Made by a program: the position numbers and the translations under genes
The notes under the pieces: generated by a model
Seen by the model: only the letters and a program-made list of their open reading frames with translations
Told to the model about the DNA's origin: nothing
Database searches by the model: none
Source of the DNA: Viola odorata
Taxonomy: Eukaryota; Streptophyta; Magnoliopsida; Malpighiales; Violaceae
NCBI GenBank assembly: GCA_963691705.1
Contig: OY829542.1
Coordinates: forward strand, 2,053,688 to 2,117,687
Length of the DNA stretch: 64,000 nucleotides
Direction: 5' to 3'
In this document: positions 24,201-37,216 of the stretch, piece by piece
Numbering within the stretch: the stretch's first letter is position 1
Layout: each line of letters starts with the position of its first letter

Positions 24201-25102
24201 AACAAATTGGAGAAATAACATTTAAGATGTCACTGAATGTCAACTATTCGGATCTGAAACCTCACACCACAGAACTTATTGAATCCATTGCTCAGGAGTT
24301 GGGCATTAACGCTTCACAGGTTTGACCAAATATCATATTGATTACAAGTTAAATGAAAACCATTTGCTCTTAAGTTTGAACCGTGTTCTTGTTAACAAGA
24401 GGAAAAGAAGATAGTAATATTAGCACGGTTGATGCTATGGTATTTTTTTTAATAAAAATTATACATCATTACATTGGGAAGCCCAATTCTCTTACAAGCC
24501 ATTGTTTTAGGTCCATTTGCTGAATGTTAGAGCCAACGGAAATGGTTCAGTCATTGAATGGGCTATGGTCCCTTCTGGACCTGGTGCCCACATTTCTAAT
24601 GCCACCGCTCATGTAAGTTTGCTTTTAAAGTGTTCAGCTTGTCTGTTGTTCAGAAGATTGTAGCTGTTTGGTAATGTTTTCAGTTATACATGCAGAGTAT
24701 GGTTGACCAGGTTGCTGAACATCATATGCAGCTTCCTGAAAAATTCGGAAATTATAAGTTGATCGAGTGGAAAATTGAGCCTGTGTCACATCCGTAAGTT
24801 ATTTGGATAATTATAAGTAGATCTAAAAGTTATCATTTTCATTGGGATACACTTTTTGGCGCAGCTACTGCTTATTGCTTTATGCTTTGTTTGTCATGAA
24901 AATTGTATTTTTCTTTCTGAAATGATGCAGGGCATGGTGGCAGCAAAATTATTTATGGATTGTCCTAGCTATTGCGATCACTCTCATTCTAGTACTATCA
25001 GCTTCTGGAATCTGGTATATTTGGAGACGCAGACAACAAACAAGGAGCGCATACAAACCTGTCAATACTGCAGTTCCGGAGCAGGAACTACAACCGCTGT
25101 AG
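21219..25102 (+). CDS. Membrane-anchored pepsin-like (A1) aspartic protease
   Basis: Twelve exons join in frame to 632 residues: 21219-21445, 21531-21651, 21934-22361, 22467-22623, 23176-23258, 23351-23447, 23568-23640, 23787-24002, 24195-24319, 24511-24612, 24696-24793, 24931-25102. The N-terminus is a clear signal peptide (MTRPFLLLLTATFLLLLF). Catalytic motifs are DTGS (Asp 96) and DSGT (Asp 292), with the flap region and many Cys of the plant-specific A1 insert between them (VDCNCDDDRVNC). After the catalytic domain comes a Pro/Ser-rich linker (ALPPSPASPASP). A further ~150-residue extension follows, then one membrane helix (about 583-606, LWIVLAIAITLILVL) and a short basic tail (WRRRQQ). 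Large plant A1 proteases with this C-terminal helix are secretory-pathway membrane proteins; substrates are unknown. Exon 4 uses the CAG at 22464-22466, which alone keeps the frame (GRSPYYNIDLK). Confidence 0.92.
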
Positions 25103-26973
25103 ACTCCGTGGTTCTGTCAGTTGTCTTTTTTTTGTCGAATTTTGAGGAAGCTCACAGTTGCTGTAAATTCTCCAACCTGAACTGCCTAATTGATATAGAT
25201 TTCCTCACGAGACAGACAGGAATTCTATTCAAATTGTTTAGATATCCTGGTCTTTAAACAGGGCACCATAGAAAGAAACAACTAATGATTTTTGTATTAT
25301 GACACAGGACAGAATCTACCATTTGCTCAATAAAAGGCTAATACACTGGTGCATTTTTTTCCCACGGCGGTGAATTTTGTTTTAGGCATTCGCCCCCCTT
25401 TTGTGATTGGTTGATACAGTTTCCGACGAATCCTTATCTGTTTTAATTGAAACCAAATAAAATGTACTACCTATATGTTTTATGTATCGAATGCACTTTA
25501 TTATCTTCTCGTTATCTCAGACTTGTTTTAGAGGTCGGGGAATGTTCTGATTATTCTCTACCATCTGTCCTGAACGCCGTGCTGCATTGTTGAAACCCTT
25601 TTGTCTTATAGCTTGAACTTTGAACAAATGGGTTAGCTATTACTGATTCCACGACGTATTCTGAAACGAAAGTAGCACATGACTCCAAGCAGCTTCCAGG
25701 TAAAACCTGGGTTTTCGTGGAAGCATCTCATATTCCTGGTCAATTAGAATTTGCGATGTAGAAAGTAAAAAAAAAAGTCGTTGGAGAACTGGTAAAAATG
25801 CTAAAATGCTATCACTGCGTTGGGCTTATCATTATTATTTATTAGTAGTGTAGCCTATCATTAATATCGAGTTCATCAATCATATGGCTAGAATGGTTAC
25901 ATTACATCGGACTATTCTATTTTTACGGCTCTGCCTATTCATTGCATGATTAATCTAGGTACTTTATTATTCAAAATGTATAGTACTCGTATCCTATCTA
26001 CAGAATTTATTGCATTTACTATTTTAGATTTGACTAAATGCGAGTTGAATATAATTTTTTTGAAAAAACTGGTAAGATTCTACTCACAACACCCTTAATA
26101 AAAATTGTCAACTAAGATGAGATTAATATATTAATTGAGACCGATGTAGTATTTACTATTGATAAGTAAAAGTAACACAGTAGCCGAAATAATATTAACA
26201 ACATTGGTATAGATTCTTCCAATATTTCAGAAAATTAACATTGGTTGGTACTTTAGGATGGGATGGTCGTTGTGCGATTAATCACGAAAATCATCCGAAT
26301 CACAACCTAATCATTTAATTTTTCTCAAAATTATAATCGTACCGTAACCATATAAATATATAAAGGTCGAAATTCATTACTTTTACCAACCATATAAATT
26401 GTTTTATTGCCTAAGATTCATCTCTGATACTCTTTAATCTCTTGGCATAAAAGCCAAGACTTCAAAAACTACAAACGTTCCGTTCAAATTATATTTGAGA
26501 ATTGAGAGCAATAAATAATAAAAAAATAAAATTAAACTACCCAACTACTAACCGAAACGGGAGACTTGACTCCGCGTCTGCTAGCAGGCACGCATATTCC
26601 ATAAATTAATAAAATAATTTAAAAAACGTTATCAACTAGTATATTCTTATTAGAGAGTACAATTTTAGTTAAAATGATATTTTCCTTGACGAATAAAGAT
26701 AGTACTAGTAATAATAACATAAAATCGGTTTGTTCGGCTCAAATTTATACTCAATATAATGATTGGATTACTGATGATAAAAAATATAAAATTAACTGAT
26801 ATATATAAAAATTATTCTAACTTCAACTAAAATTTCGAATTCGAATTTTTAATATGTAACTACGTTAAGATTCGAGACAGAAAACAGAAAATTTTATACT
26901 AATCCTTTAGAGCAGCAGACACCCCATGCAAGTGTTTGATTTTTTAAAATAAAAATGTAATAATAATATTATA
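25103..26973. other. Spacer between the protease and the PUB4-type gene
   Basis: The probable protease 3' UTR extends to about 25400. The rest is AT-rich, and no gene or RNA is recognised. Confidence 0.55.
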
Positions 26974-27210
26974 CTCCCTCCGTCCCATATTAACTGTCAC
27001 TTTACTATTCGTGCACGTATTTCAAGGAAGTCGAATGACTCACTATTTGATTCTAAAAAAATCCGTATTTTTTTCTCGAATGTACGTTAATCCTTAACCT
27101 ACGTTCGAGAAAAAATTTGAAATTTTTTGAGGTCAAATAGTACGTCATTCGGCCTCCTCGAACGCGTGCATGAACAGTGAAAATGGACAATTATATAGGT
27201 CTAGAGGGAG
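26974..27210. mobile_element. Stowaway-type MITE in the PUB4 upstream region
   Basis: The 237-bp element starts CTCCCTCCGTCCC, ends GAGGGAG, and is flanked by TA on both sides (26972-26973, 27211-27212). The right half, reverse-complemented, aligns with the left half along most of the length (for example GTGCACGTATTTC with GTGCACGCGTTCG-like blocks, and TTTTTCTCGAA), so it would fold into one long hairpin. These are hallmarks of Stowaway (Tc1/mariner-derived) elements. It has no coding capacity. It ends ~80 bases before the likely transcribed leader of the PUB4-type gene. Confidence 0.88.
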
Positions 27211-27471
27211 TAACAAATATTAGTAAAGAAAAAACCATAGCGTACCAATAAGAAAGAAAGGAGGAAAAAAAAATAACAAAGAAGCAGGAAAAACAAAAAC
27301 CCAGAGGAGGAAGAGCAAAGAATAAGCGAAATCAGCGAAATCAAGGTGGGTGTTGTCCTCTGATCTTTTCTCCGAGCAAAAGGGAGAGAGCAGCCAAGCA
27401 AGCCTGAAATCTCCATCTCTTGCTTCTTCGTACTCCAGCTCATATTTCTCATTTCTCTTCTCTGCATTCAG

Positions 27472-28615
27472 GTATGTTTTTGTCCCTTTTCTTACTCTCC
27501 ATCATTTTGATCTGTCTAGGGTTTTTCACTTCCACCCTCGTCTCAATCGATGAAGTACCATGACTTTACTGTTCAATTTTAGGGCTTTGAAGTTTTGTCC
27601 CTTCAAAGTCTGTGTTTTTTGGTCCGCAATCTTATTGACTTTGGGTGGAATGTTGGTATTCTACGTCTTAAGACTTAAATTAGCGGAAGTGATATTAGGT
27701 TCGATGACATCTTTGTGTGGAGATCATCTGATTGGGATCTTTGAGATTTGTTTGCTCTCTTGTTGTTACTGTAAGGTGTTCAGTTCTTGTAAACATGGGT
27801 CGTGATTGGAGGGTAGTTTGGAATTCGGTTGTAGGGAAAAATAGGGAAGCTTAGTGTTTAAACTGGAGAGTAGATTTTGGGAAAGCTAAGAATGGGTAAT
27901 TTTGGTGGTATTTATTTTGTGATTTGATGAAATGATTACAAAGTGCGAAAACTCAAAGTTTCGATTGAGTTGTTACCGAATGAATAGATATGATAGTGTA
28001 TTGAGATCTGGATTAGAAGTTTGTGTGAAATTGTTACTGCCAACTTGCAGCTACCACTAGTTTAAAAAGTTTCCCCTAGTTTCAATTCCTTTAGCACTCT
28101 TTATTTACTATCTTTTACAAGCACTATTTTGTTAATAAACAGTATTGAGAAAAGTTGCCAGAGACTGATGACAACATCGATCGAGATTGCTGTTTGGTCG
28201 GATTCAATATATGTGCTTTGCAAATGCTTCAGCAACAGCATTTGTCGTTTTTCCAACTCTAAAATTGGATGTTTCTGAGTGGGTAATTTGAATTTTGCTT
28301 TTGAACAGGGCTTATCTAGCCGAGGAAATAAGTTTCAAAGAATGCATCATTTTAATCATAGCTGCTCCAAAAGTGCACAATTGTGATTATCTGAGAATGA
28401 AAGTGCTAATGACTAGGAAAACCCGTTTTTTATTGTAGATCTCTTGGGTTATGTCTGTCCAAAAATCTGGACAGTGATAATGGAGATGATGTAATGGAGA
28501 GGCAAAAAATACTAAAAAGGGGTAAAATAAGGGATGAATAAATACATGAGAGTATTTGCTTGTATTGTTGTTTTTTTTCTTTGTTGTGCACTTTGTGATT
28601 TTATCAGAAATGCAG
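27472..28615 (+). other. PUB4: Probable 5' UTR intron of the PUB4-type gene
   Basis: CATTCAG|GTATG at 27471/27472 and TGCAG|GTACA at 28615/28616 bracket a T-rich interval that ends five bases before the ATG. The preceding CT-rich sequence from about 27300 would be the first, non-coding exon. A short internal exon near 28320 is possible. Confidence 0.55.
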
Positions 28616-28620
28616 GTACA

Positions 28621-31600
28621 ATGGAGATAACGTTATTAAAATCCCTTCTCAAGAATATCTCCTCGTTTCTATATTTGTCAAAAGATGAGAACATGAGCTC
28701 GGATGTGGTTCTTAAGTATTACCAGAAGGCAGCAGAGATGTTGAAGCTGTTGAAGCCGATACTTGATGCCATTGTTGATTCTGAAATAGCTTCTCATGAA
28801 TTGCTTAATAAGACGTTTCAAGAATTACACCAATGTGTGGAGGAATTAAGGGAGCTCTTTGAAAACTGCCAGTCATTGTCGAGTAAAGTTTATTTTGTAA
28901 GTTCAGACTATTGTTTCTTCGTTTTTGATGTCCAATATAAGTTGCTCATGGGTTTTAATTGAGGTTTCTAGGCAGTGGTTAGCATTCTCATTTCCAGTGC
29001 ATGCTTGAATAATGTATGTGGCCATAGGATTAAAAATCATGCTCTGGCAATCAAGAATCTGTTCTTATGCATTAAGAAGCCAATCTGCTGCTATTTCCCC
29101 CATTAACTGCATAGTGTAGTATCTGCTCACAGGATAAACAAATAGATTTATTGTACTTAATGTAGAAAAGGCACTGTTTTTTAATAATTTCATTTGTTGT
29201 GCATTTTATCTAGGTTTTGCATATTGAATCTTTGATTTCAAAGATTCGGTCTTCTAGCCTGGATATTTTTCAGCTGTTGAACTCCTCTCATGAACATCTT
29301 CCTGATGAATTAAGTTCATCATCTCTTGAGGTACTTCTCCTGGGACACTTTGTTTTGTTTTGATCTTTTAGCTTGTTATATATAGAGCATGAAGCTCAGT
29401 GCATGTTTATTAGATGATTTTTTCTGTATGATTGTTGATACACTGGATACATATTAGTTGCTTGATTTGTTGTGATTCTTGAGCTGGGAAGACATGGTAG
29501 CTGATTTCCCTTTATTTTATCTAACAATCGGTGCATATTATTGCAGCATTGCGCACAGAAAATTAAGCACATGGGTTATGAACAGATCTCATCCCTCATT
29601 AAAGAATCTATAAGAGATCAAGCAGAAGGTGTTGGACCCAACTTAGAAACCCTGGTGAAAGTTTCAGAGAGCCTGAGCTTGAGGTCCAATCAAGAGATTC
29701 TTATTGAAGCAGTGGCCCTTGAAAAGTTGAAGGAGAATGCTGAACAAGCTGAAAAAACGGATGAAGCTGAGTTTATTGATCAGATAATCTCTCTGGTGAC
29801 CTGCATGCATGAACGCCTTGTTCTAACAAAACAGACGCAGACACCTAGTCCAGTTCCAATACCTCCTGATTTTTGCTGCCCTCTCTCTCTGGAATTGATG
29901 ACAGATCCAGTGATAGTGGCATCAGGTCAAACATACGAGCGGGCATTCATTAAAAACTGGATTGAACTTGGGCTTACTGTGTGTCCTAAGACACGACAAA
30001 CTCTCCTTCACACAAATCTGATACCCAATTACACAGTGAAGGCACTAATTGCGAACTGGTGTGAGTCAAATAATGTGAAGCTGCCTGATCCTATGAAGTC
30101 TGTGACCTCAACTCAAAAGTTGCCGGTACTTGTACATGCAGATTCTGATTCACCCAAGGAGTCACATGCTTTTTCCCATTCTAGAACCAATCAATCAATG
30201 TCACCTGAGTCAGTTCGATCTACAGGTTCACCTGTTAAGAGCTTTATCTCGTCCAGTGGAACTCGTCGAGAGGGGACTTCGCCATTACATCCCCGTTCTA
30301 TCTCTGAGGGTTCGCTATCAGGTGCAGTTGGAAACTGTCCTGGTTTGGATATTGGAAGAATGTCACCATCAGGTTATGAAGAAAGATCTGCTATCTCTGA
30401 ACCACAAGATATAGATTCAGTTGGCTACAGTTCTGCATCACCATCTAGAAGAGAAGCTTTAAATGCTCTTAGACCTGCAGAGGCACTATCTCGCAACCAT
30501 AATAGAAGTGCCTCAGCCTCCACTGTACTGGCCAGTGCAGCATCTCCTCAGGAAGCATCCGGAGATGGCGACGAGTCTCTAGAGTTGTCAAACCATATTG
30601 CTTCTTACAGTAGTGATACTTCTGGGGAGGTCAAAGCAGAGCCGCACACTTCTACCGCCTCAAACATTCCTAATAGAGAGCCTGATTTCTATCACCGTTT
30701 TGTTGATTCTCGGTCTCGAAGCCAAACAATTTGGCGTCGGCCGACTGACAGGCTTGTTCCAAGAATTGTTTCTTCTTCTTCTCTTGAAACGAGAGCTGAT
30801 CTTTCTGCTCTTGAAGCTCAAGTCCAGAAGCTCTTTGAGGACTTGAAAAGCCCTTCAATTGATGTTCAAAGAGATGCAACATCTGAAATCAGGCTCCTTG
30901 CCAAGCACAACATGGATAATCGGATTGTAATAGCAAACTGTGGGGCCATAAGCTTGTTGGTTGATTTGCTCCGCTCAACAGACTCAAAGATTCAGGAAAA
31001 TGCTGTCACTGCACTTCTCAATTTGTCAATCAATGATAACAACAAAACGGCAATTGCTAATGCAAATGCTATTGAACCTTTGATTCATGTCCTTGAAACT
31101 GGAAGCCCTGAGGCTAAAGAGAATTCTGCTGCTACGCTCTTTAGTCTCTCTGTTCTTGAGGAGAATAAGGCCAGGATAGGAAGGTCTGGAGCAATTGTTC
31201 CTCTCGTCGATTTATTGGGGAATGGAACTCCTAGGGGAAAGAAGGATGCCGCCACAGCTTTGTTTAATCTGTCAATATTTCACGAAAACAAGACCCGGAT
31301 CGTGCAGGCTGGTGCTGTTAAGCACCTTGTAGAGTTGATGGACCCAGCGGCTGGGATGGTTGATAAGGCAGTTGCTGTATTGGCCAATCTTGCTACAATT
31401 CCTGAGGGAAGGAATGCAATTGGTCAGTTGGGAGGGATCCCTGTTTTGGTTGAGGTTGTTGAGTTGGGTTCTGCTCGGGGGAAGGAAAATGCTGCTGCTG
31501 CTCTTTTGCAACTTTGCATAAGTAGTAGTAGGTTTTGCCACACGGTTCTTCAAGAAGGTGCTGTTCCGCCGCTAGTGGCATTGTCACAATCTGGCACCCC

Positions 31601-31781
31601 GAGAGCGAAAGAAAAAGTACGGTTGTTCTCTCTTTTCAATCCAATGTCTTTATAACAAAGAAGTGGAAATTAAATTTAAAGAAACTAGAAAGCATTTTAA
31701 TGAGTTTTTGGTTGTTTGCAGGCACAAGCACTTCTTAGCCACTTTAGAAGCCAACGCCATGGTGGTGGTGGGAGGAGCTGA
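28621..31781 (+). CDS. PUB4: U-box/ARM-repeat E3 ubiquitin ligase, PUB4 type
   Basis: Plant U-box ligases recruit E2 enzymes through the U-box and bind substrates or receptor kinases through ARM repeats. Exons 28621-28896, 29214-29330, 29547-31616 and 31722-31781 give 840 residues, close to PUB4. Residues 1-230 are the helical U-box N-terminal domain (MEITLLKSLLKNISSFLYLS). The U-box spans about 236-310 (PPDFCCPLSLELMTDPVIV, then GQTYER and CPKTRQTL). A long Ser-rich linker runs to about residue 550, followed by ARM repeats to the end (LLVDLLRSTDSKIQENAVTA, NNKTAIANANAIEPL, and so on). The last exon adds only 19 residues ending HGGGGRS. An upstream in-frame ATG at 28534 is disfavoured because it lies in the probable 5' UTR intron. 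The overall layout and N-terminus match PUB4. Confidence 0.93.
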
Positions 31782-33091
31782 TTATGGCACGTCGCTACGA
31801 CTCAAGGTTTTGATTGGAAGTTGTATACATAGTGTGTTTGTACATTTGATGCTACAGAAATAATGCAGATGAAGGGTTTTCTGGTTGAATTTTTATATGA
31901 TGTGTAGAGAAATTGATTTGAGGAGAGGCCATATTGTGTTCTCTTGTGGAAAAAAAAAGCACTTTTTTTACACGTGAATGTGGGAAGAAAATATACCTGA
32001 AAGTTTTAGTCTTTGCACAGAGCTTGTTTCTCAGTTGTTTTTTCTTCTCTTTTTGATAAGCTGATTGTTTCTTAGTTGTTATCTTCCTTTCAATATTTCT
32101 ACATCTGAATCATATGTATTCCTAAGTTGAATTGCGAGGTTTAGTCCGGTAAAATCTAAACTTCTTAGCGTTGTTGGTAGCGAGTCGTATTTACATTTTT
32201 TGCACTATTTTAGCCTTGTAAATTTGAGATATTTGTGATTTTGGAAAGTTTTCTGCTGGCAGATCTTGTGACGAAAATATAGTAAAATTTATGCACTAAC
32301 TATTATGGTATAATAGTAAAATAATATTACCTAAGTTACTAGTCTTACTTTAAAAATTAAGGAATAAATAAATCAAGAAAGGTAACAAAACGTGTTTTAC
32401 TCCCTAAAATTAACATAACAAATAGCTTTGGTTGTTTTTAGCTTGAGACTACTCGGTACTTATAGTCTGATAAGGTTTGCCTATCCGGGTCGGGTCGACT
32501 TTGGTTTTGTATTCTAAGAACACACGTCTTGCATTTCTCCTTAAATAAAATCGTCGGTTTATGTTTTTTGGGAACCGGTGACACTAACCAAACCCAGAAC
32601 CAACTAAGCAAACAGAAAAGGACAGGAAGACAGAGAGAACTCGTGAGTCGTGAATCCAGTAGTGGACCCCGCACCTTAATACTCCTGTTAAATGAGTTGT
32701 TTTTTTTGGAGTGGCAGTAACTGGTATGGTTACATATTCTTCTACCTGATCTCTCTCCCTCTTCCCTCCTCTCCTCCTTCCCTTCCTCCTCACGAAATCT
32801 CACACACCACGACACGTCACTACTCCGTTTGCTCTTTCATACTCACCTAACCGATCACAACCCCCTTCTCTCTCTCCACCGTCACCGGCACTGCCAACAC
32901 TCGCTCCGGTGACCTCAAAGGTAAATCTTACTTTTTCTCCGCACCGCTTAAAAAAGGAAATTTGAAATTAAATTCCTTTTCTACCCTTTTTTGTTAGGAG
33001 CACTAAATTACCGTTTCTTAATTGTTGAAAATCTCTCTTGATTTTTCCGTTCTCCTTTGTCATCATTGTTGATGTTTGCTGTGAATTAGTT
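31782..33091. other. 3' UTR of PUB4-type gene, spacer and leader of the next gene
   Basis: No coding gene is seen. From about 32740 the sequence turns CT-rich and reads like a plant 5' leader. AAAG|GTAAATC near 32920 could be the donor of a leader intron that ends before 33092, but the acceptor is unclear. Confidence 0.5.
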
Positions 33092-36000
33092 ATGGATGCT
33101 GGCGTGGAGGCGTCAGGAGGAGGTGATAAGGGTATGCAATGCGCGAGTAATTGTGAGGACCGGATGTTTCATGCGGATGAGGATGCGGAGGTTAATATAA
33201 TTGGGGATGGGAATGAAGAAGTCGTTGCTGAGGGTCTAAGCGACGGAAGATGCGGTGGTGAGAAGGAGGAGAGGGATGATGCGACGGAGAGCTTGAGTTC
33301 TTTTGGTGACACCGCGCCAGAGGCTGAGAACGGTAATTTGTTGAGTGATAATGAAGTTGAGTCGAGGGATTGCGGTGGGAATGCTCCCGCTTCCTTGTTC
33401 GATGCTTGCAATGGGTCGTTGCCAATTAGGTAATGCTCATTAGTTCGATTGGTTTGTTTGTTTAATGACTGGTTTATCCACGGAATGATGAAAGATGTTA
33501 CTTTGCGTGTCTGTGTTTCATTGCAGAAGTAATGAAATTGCATTCATCCTGTCGATTTCGGATGAACTTGTTATTTTTATTGTTTTAGCTGAAAGCAAGT
33601 GTGGTAGATATAGTATAACATCAGAGTCTTCAGTTAGTGAGGAGACTGGAAAAATAACCAGCTCGTGAGCTGTGAACTAATTCCTGCTGTGGATAGACTT
33701 TGTGATTGTGCCGTATGACAGAGGTTCCATGGACAATGATAGGGTTCATGTTTAACATTTTTTAGGGAAAAGGCTGATTGGAAATGATTAATGAGTTGCA
33801 TCTGTGTTTTTATGTAGTGAACAATCATGATACTGTTTGTAGAAACGCAATACCTACTACAATTGTGCCCATTGTTCTCTCTTTGGAAGCCTTTGGTGAT
33901 TTCACCATCAAGAATAGTCCCAATGCTGTGCTGTATGGCCAATTGTATGCTTGAGAAAAGCTTCTATGCTGGCGTGAAGTACTAGTGTCAAGTTGCAATG
34001 GACTCTCTTAGAATGGACAGTTCTGTTCCTTATGGGCCCCATATATATTCTGTGTAATGTCCACTGAGTAGGCATTGATTAAGATCTTTATAATCAAATG
34101 AATTGTCCCTCTAAAGCCTGCCATTCGACTGATGCTTTTCCTCTAATGGCAGGGAAGTGACTCTCTCTTGGTGAAGTGGCTCTCTTTTGGTTGTATGATA
34201 ACATGAGTCACATTCCTATCAGCTACTTTCCTAATTATGTGCCGATATTCATTTTGTGTACTTGAGGAAAATGGCTTAGTTTGACTTCTGCCGTTTCAAC
34301 GCATATTCTTACTTGATCTGACTCTGAGATACTCTCTTGTGCAATTTTCATTTCATTTCTTTCAGGAGGAAGAGGTTAACAGATCATTGGAGGAGATTTA
34401 TACGTCCTCTTATGTGGCGGTGCAAGTGGCTAGAAATGCAAATTACAGAATTTCAATCCCAAGCACAAAAGTATGATGCGGAACTTGAAGAGCATGAACA
34501 AAGAAAACGGTTCGATTATGGCACATTTATGGTAGAAGGGTTTCATGCAAGATCACTACCGTTTTCTAGTTGTATGCAAAGAAAGAAAACCATGAAGAGA
34601 AAGAAGAGAAATAGATTAGAAGAGACTACTGATTTAGCATCATACACATTAACTCATAACCTGTTCTCTTACTGTGGTACGAAACTTGCTTATTCTTTTT
34701 TTAACCTATTAGATGTTGTCTTTGATTTATGTCTTGCATAAAGGATTAGAATAAGTCTTCATTTTTTTTTTTATCAGAAAATAAGAAGTCTGCCACTTAT
34801 GGTGCTTCTCTGGGTGATGATTCCAATTATCTAGGTAAGAACTTAAAATTTTGTCCCTACTATTGCTTTTGCTGATTGGATGTAGTGTACTTGATCTTGT
34901 CATAAAAATCCTACCTGGGAGAACAAGCGTACTATCAAGTTATTTATAGGCATGCGCCCGTGAACTTCAGTCAGTTCCATGTGATTTACCATGATGGTGA
35001 AATTAGGACGATATATGATTTTTTCTTTTAGCATGTCCGAATTATATTAAATTTGCTGTACTGTTCAAGGTATTAAAGCAGTTTTTGCAGTATGGAAAAA
35101 TTTGAAATATTTCCAAAAGGGCTTGTATGACTGTGTCCTTATAGTAAGATATATGAAATTTTTGACTGATATCTTTGGTTTGCTGGTCTTAGTTGTTTGG
35201 TTTGATGTGTGAGTCCCTGCTGTTTGGTATCATTTTATATCTTTATTTATACTGTACTTATTTTCATAGTAAGCTTAAATATATAGTATATTACTTTTAG
35301 CCAATTCCTTATTTGTATGGGCATTTTGCAATTGTGATATGATTGATATGACAATTGAAAGCCAAAAAGAAGGGGAAGAATCACTATTTCTCATGCTCTA
35401 TGGCGTCTACCCTTAGGTTATGTGTGTGTGCTCTCTCATTTGCGTCAAATACTGCTGTGCCCAAAAAACCTGCAATGATACCAGATTCTTGATTTTCTTG
35501 TGTAGGTGGTAATGTAGGTAAGGCAACCAATGGCAATGATGATTTTGGGGTTCTAGAAGGATTTTTGACTGTTGAGTCCAGAGATATTGTCCATGAAGAT
35601 ATTTTTAGGAAAATCGAATCGCTGCAATCACAAGTTCATAAGCTCCAGGCCCGAGTAGAAAAGGTGGTGAATGAAAACCCTGGGAAGTTTGCTTCTATTA
35701 ATAGGTTGAGCTTGGGTTCACCCAGCAGTGAGCAAAACCCTGCTCTGCTTCCTCAAAATGGAAAGAGAGTGCCTATTGCATCTCCAAATGCTAAATCTCA
35801 GCAGATGACCGAGAACAACATCGGGGATCTTGTGCCTGAAAGTGCAGTTTCAAGCCATGGAGATGTAACTCCCCTTCCTGACCCGATTGAAAGCCTGGGT
35901 AATCCTCAAGTTGGGGTTTCGGTTGACAATGTAAGTTTTCCTTCTGTAGCATCTGATATTACATTTTCCAGCTTCACATCTGCTGTAGAAAGAGAACAAA

Positions 36001-36408
36001 TATTATTCTCATCCATTAATAGATAACTCATTCACACATGAAGGTGGATATAGGTGCTAAGACATGCTCTTTTGTCTGTATGTGCTTATTTTCTTCATTT
36101 TGTGCTGTAAAACTGATTATACCCAGGCTGAGGAAAGGATTCTCTTGCCCAAAAATGTATCCGGAGAAGACCTGAAAAGCCCTGAAAATTCGGGTTGTCA
36201 GCTCATAGAGATGCCTGTGGTAGCAATGGAAAAGCAGATGATCCAGGCTCCAGATCCAAACTTGTCAGCAGAGATGGTCGTGGCTCGTGTGCGATTTGGT
36301 GGGAAATCACTTCCAAAATCCAGGTCTAGTGTCCCCATTAATAACAAGAATAACAAGAGAAAACGGGGGAAGAGAATGCGTAGCACAATTGGGTGGAAAA
36401 AGAAATAA
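33092..36408 (+). CDS. Conserved plant protein of unknown function, probably nuclear
   Basis: Exons 33092-33429, 34366-34676, 34778-34834, 35506-35930 and 36127-36408 join in frame to 470 residues. The first 110 residues are acidic and low in complexity. A conserved-looking core follows (KRLTDHWRRFIRPLMWRCKW), with a charged coiled-coil-like region (LEMQITEFQSQAQKYDAELE). Next is a strongly basic cluster (QRKKTMKRKKRNR) and TDLASYTLTHNLFSYCENK. A second short coiled coil (DIFRKIESLQSQVHKLQARVE) and a basic C-terminus (NNKRKRGKRMRSTIGWKKK) complete it. Two basic clusters suggest nuclear location. I believe homologues occur across flowering plants, but I cannot name a tested function and see no catalytic motif. 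The start is the first ATG giving MDAGVEASGGG; an upstream in-frame TTG is not used. Confidence 0.8.
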
Positions 36409-37216
36409 TCATCTGGTTAGCTGGATTGTGTTGGTGAATCTCTTTTCCTGAACCAGAATAAATTCTCAGCGGCACTGTGCTTCATGTCACCGTACATACT
36501 GTTCATACCATTTGTATCTTCCTCCCAACAGCTATATACATATCTGTACATTTCTTGTTTTGCATCCCCTCCGCCAACCCCCCCCCTTCGTAACATCGTA
36601 GACTCCACCATATATTCGTGCAGGAATTTACTAGTATTTTGATAAAATGATGATAGGAATTGGTTTGACGAGAACATTGTTCGAAGTTGTGGTGGATCGT
36701 CCACATCATCGATCGATTGATCTTTCTCCTATCTGTTTTGTTATGAGTTTGTACGTTTTCTCGCTTGTCTAGGTCAAAACTCAAATGTTTATGCTCTTGC
36801 CAAGATTAGCACTAATCGGTACTTTACTCCCTACTATTGCAGTTTATTGGTACTTTACTCCCAAAGTTTATCCCTGGATTCGGACAAACCTATTGTATAA
36901 AGAAACTGTAGTTTCTCCTTTACCTCTTTTGAGAAATGTACAATTGCAGAGCAACGTTACATGGTTATTAAACCTTCTTTTTTTCCTGGGAAGGAGCAGT
37001 GAGGACACCTCGAGAGACCAGAAAAAGGAACTCGTATCAAGCTAACAGCTTGTTTCAAGCCAGGAATCGGGCTCTACCGATTCTTTTCTTGAAAGTGACC
37101 CAAAAGCAGAGCAAGGCATCCTTTTCTTTACCTTTTTTTCATTTTGTTTTCTATTTATCGACCATTATATATGTTCTTGCTTATCTTCGAATCTGTTGCT
37201 TTCAAGTTTTGCAAAA
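36409..37216. other. 3' UTR and short spacer before the small-protein gene
   Basis: No supported coding sequence. The probable 3' UTR of the upstream gene covers the first ~300 bases, and a short leader precedes 37217. Confidence 0.5.
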
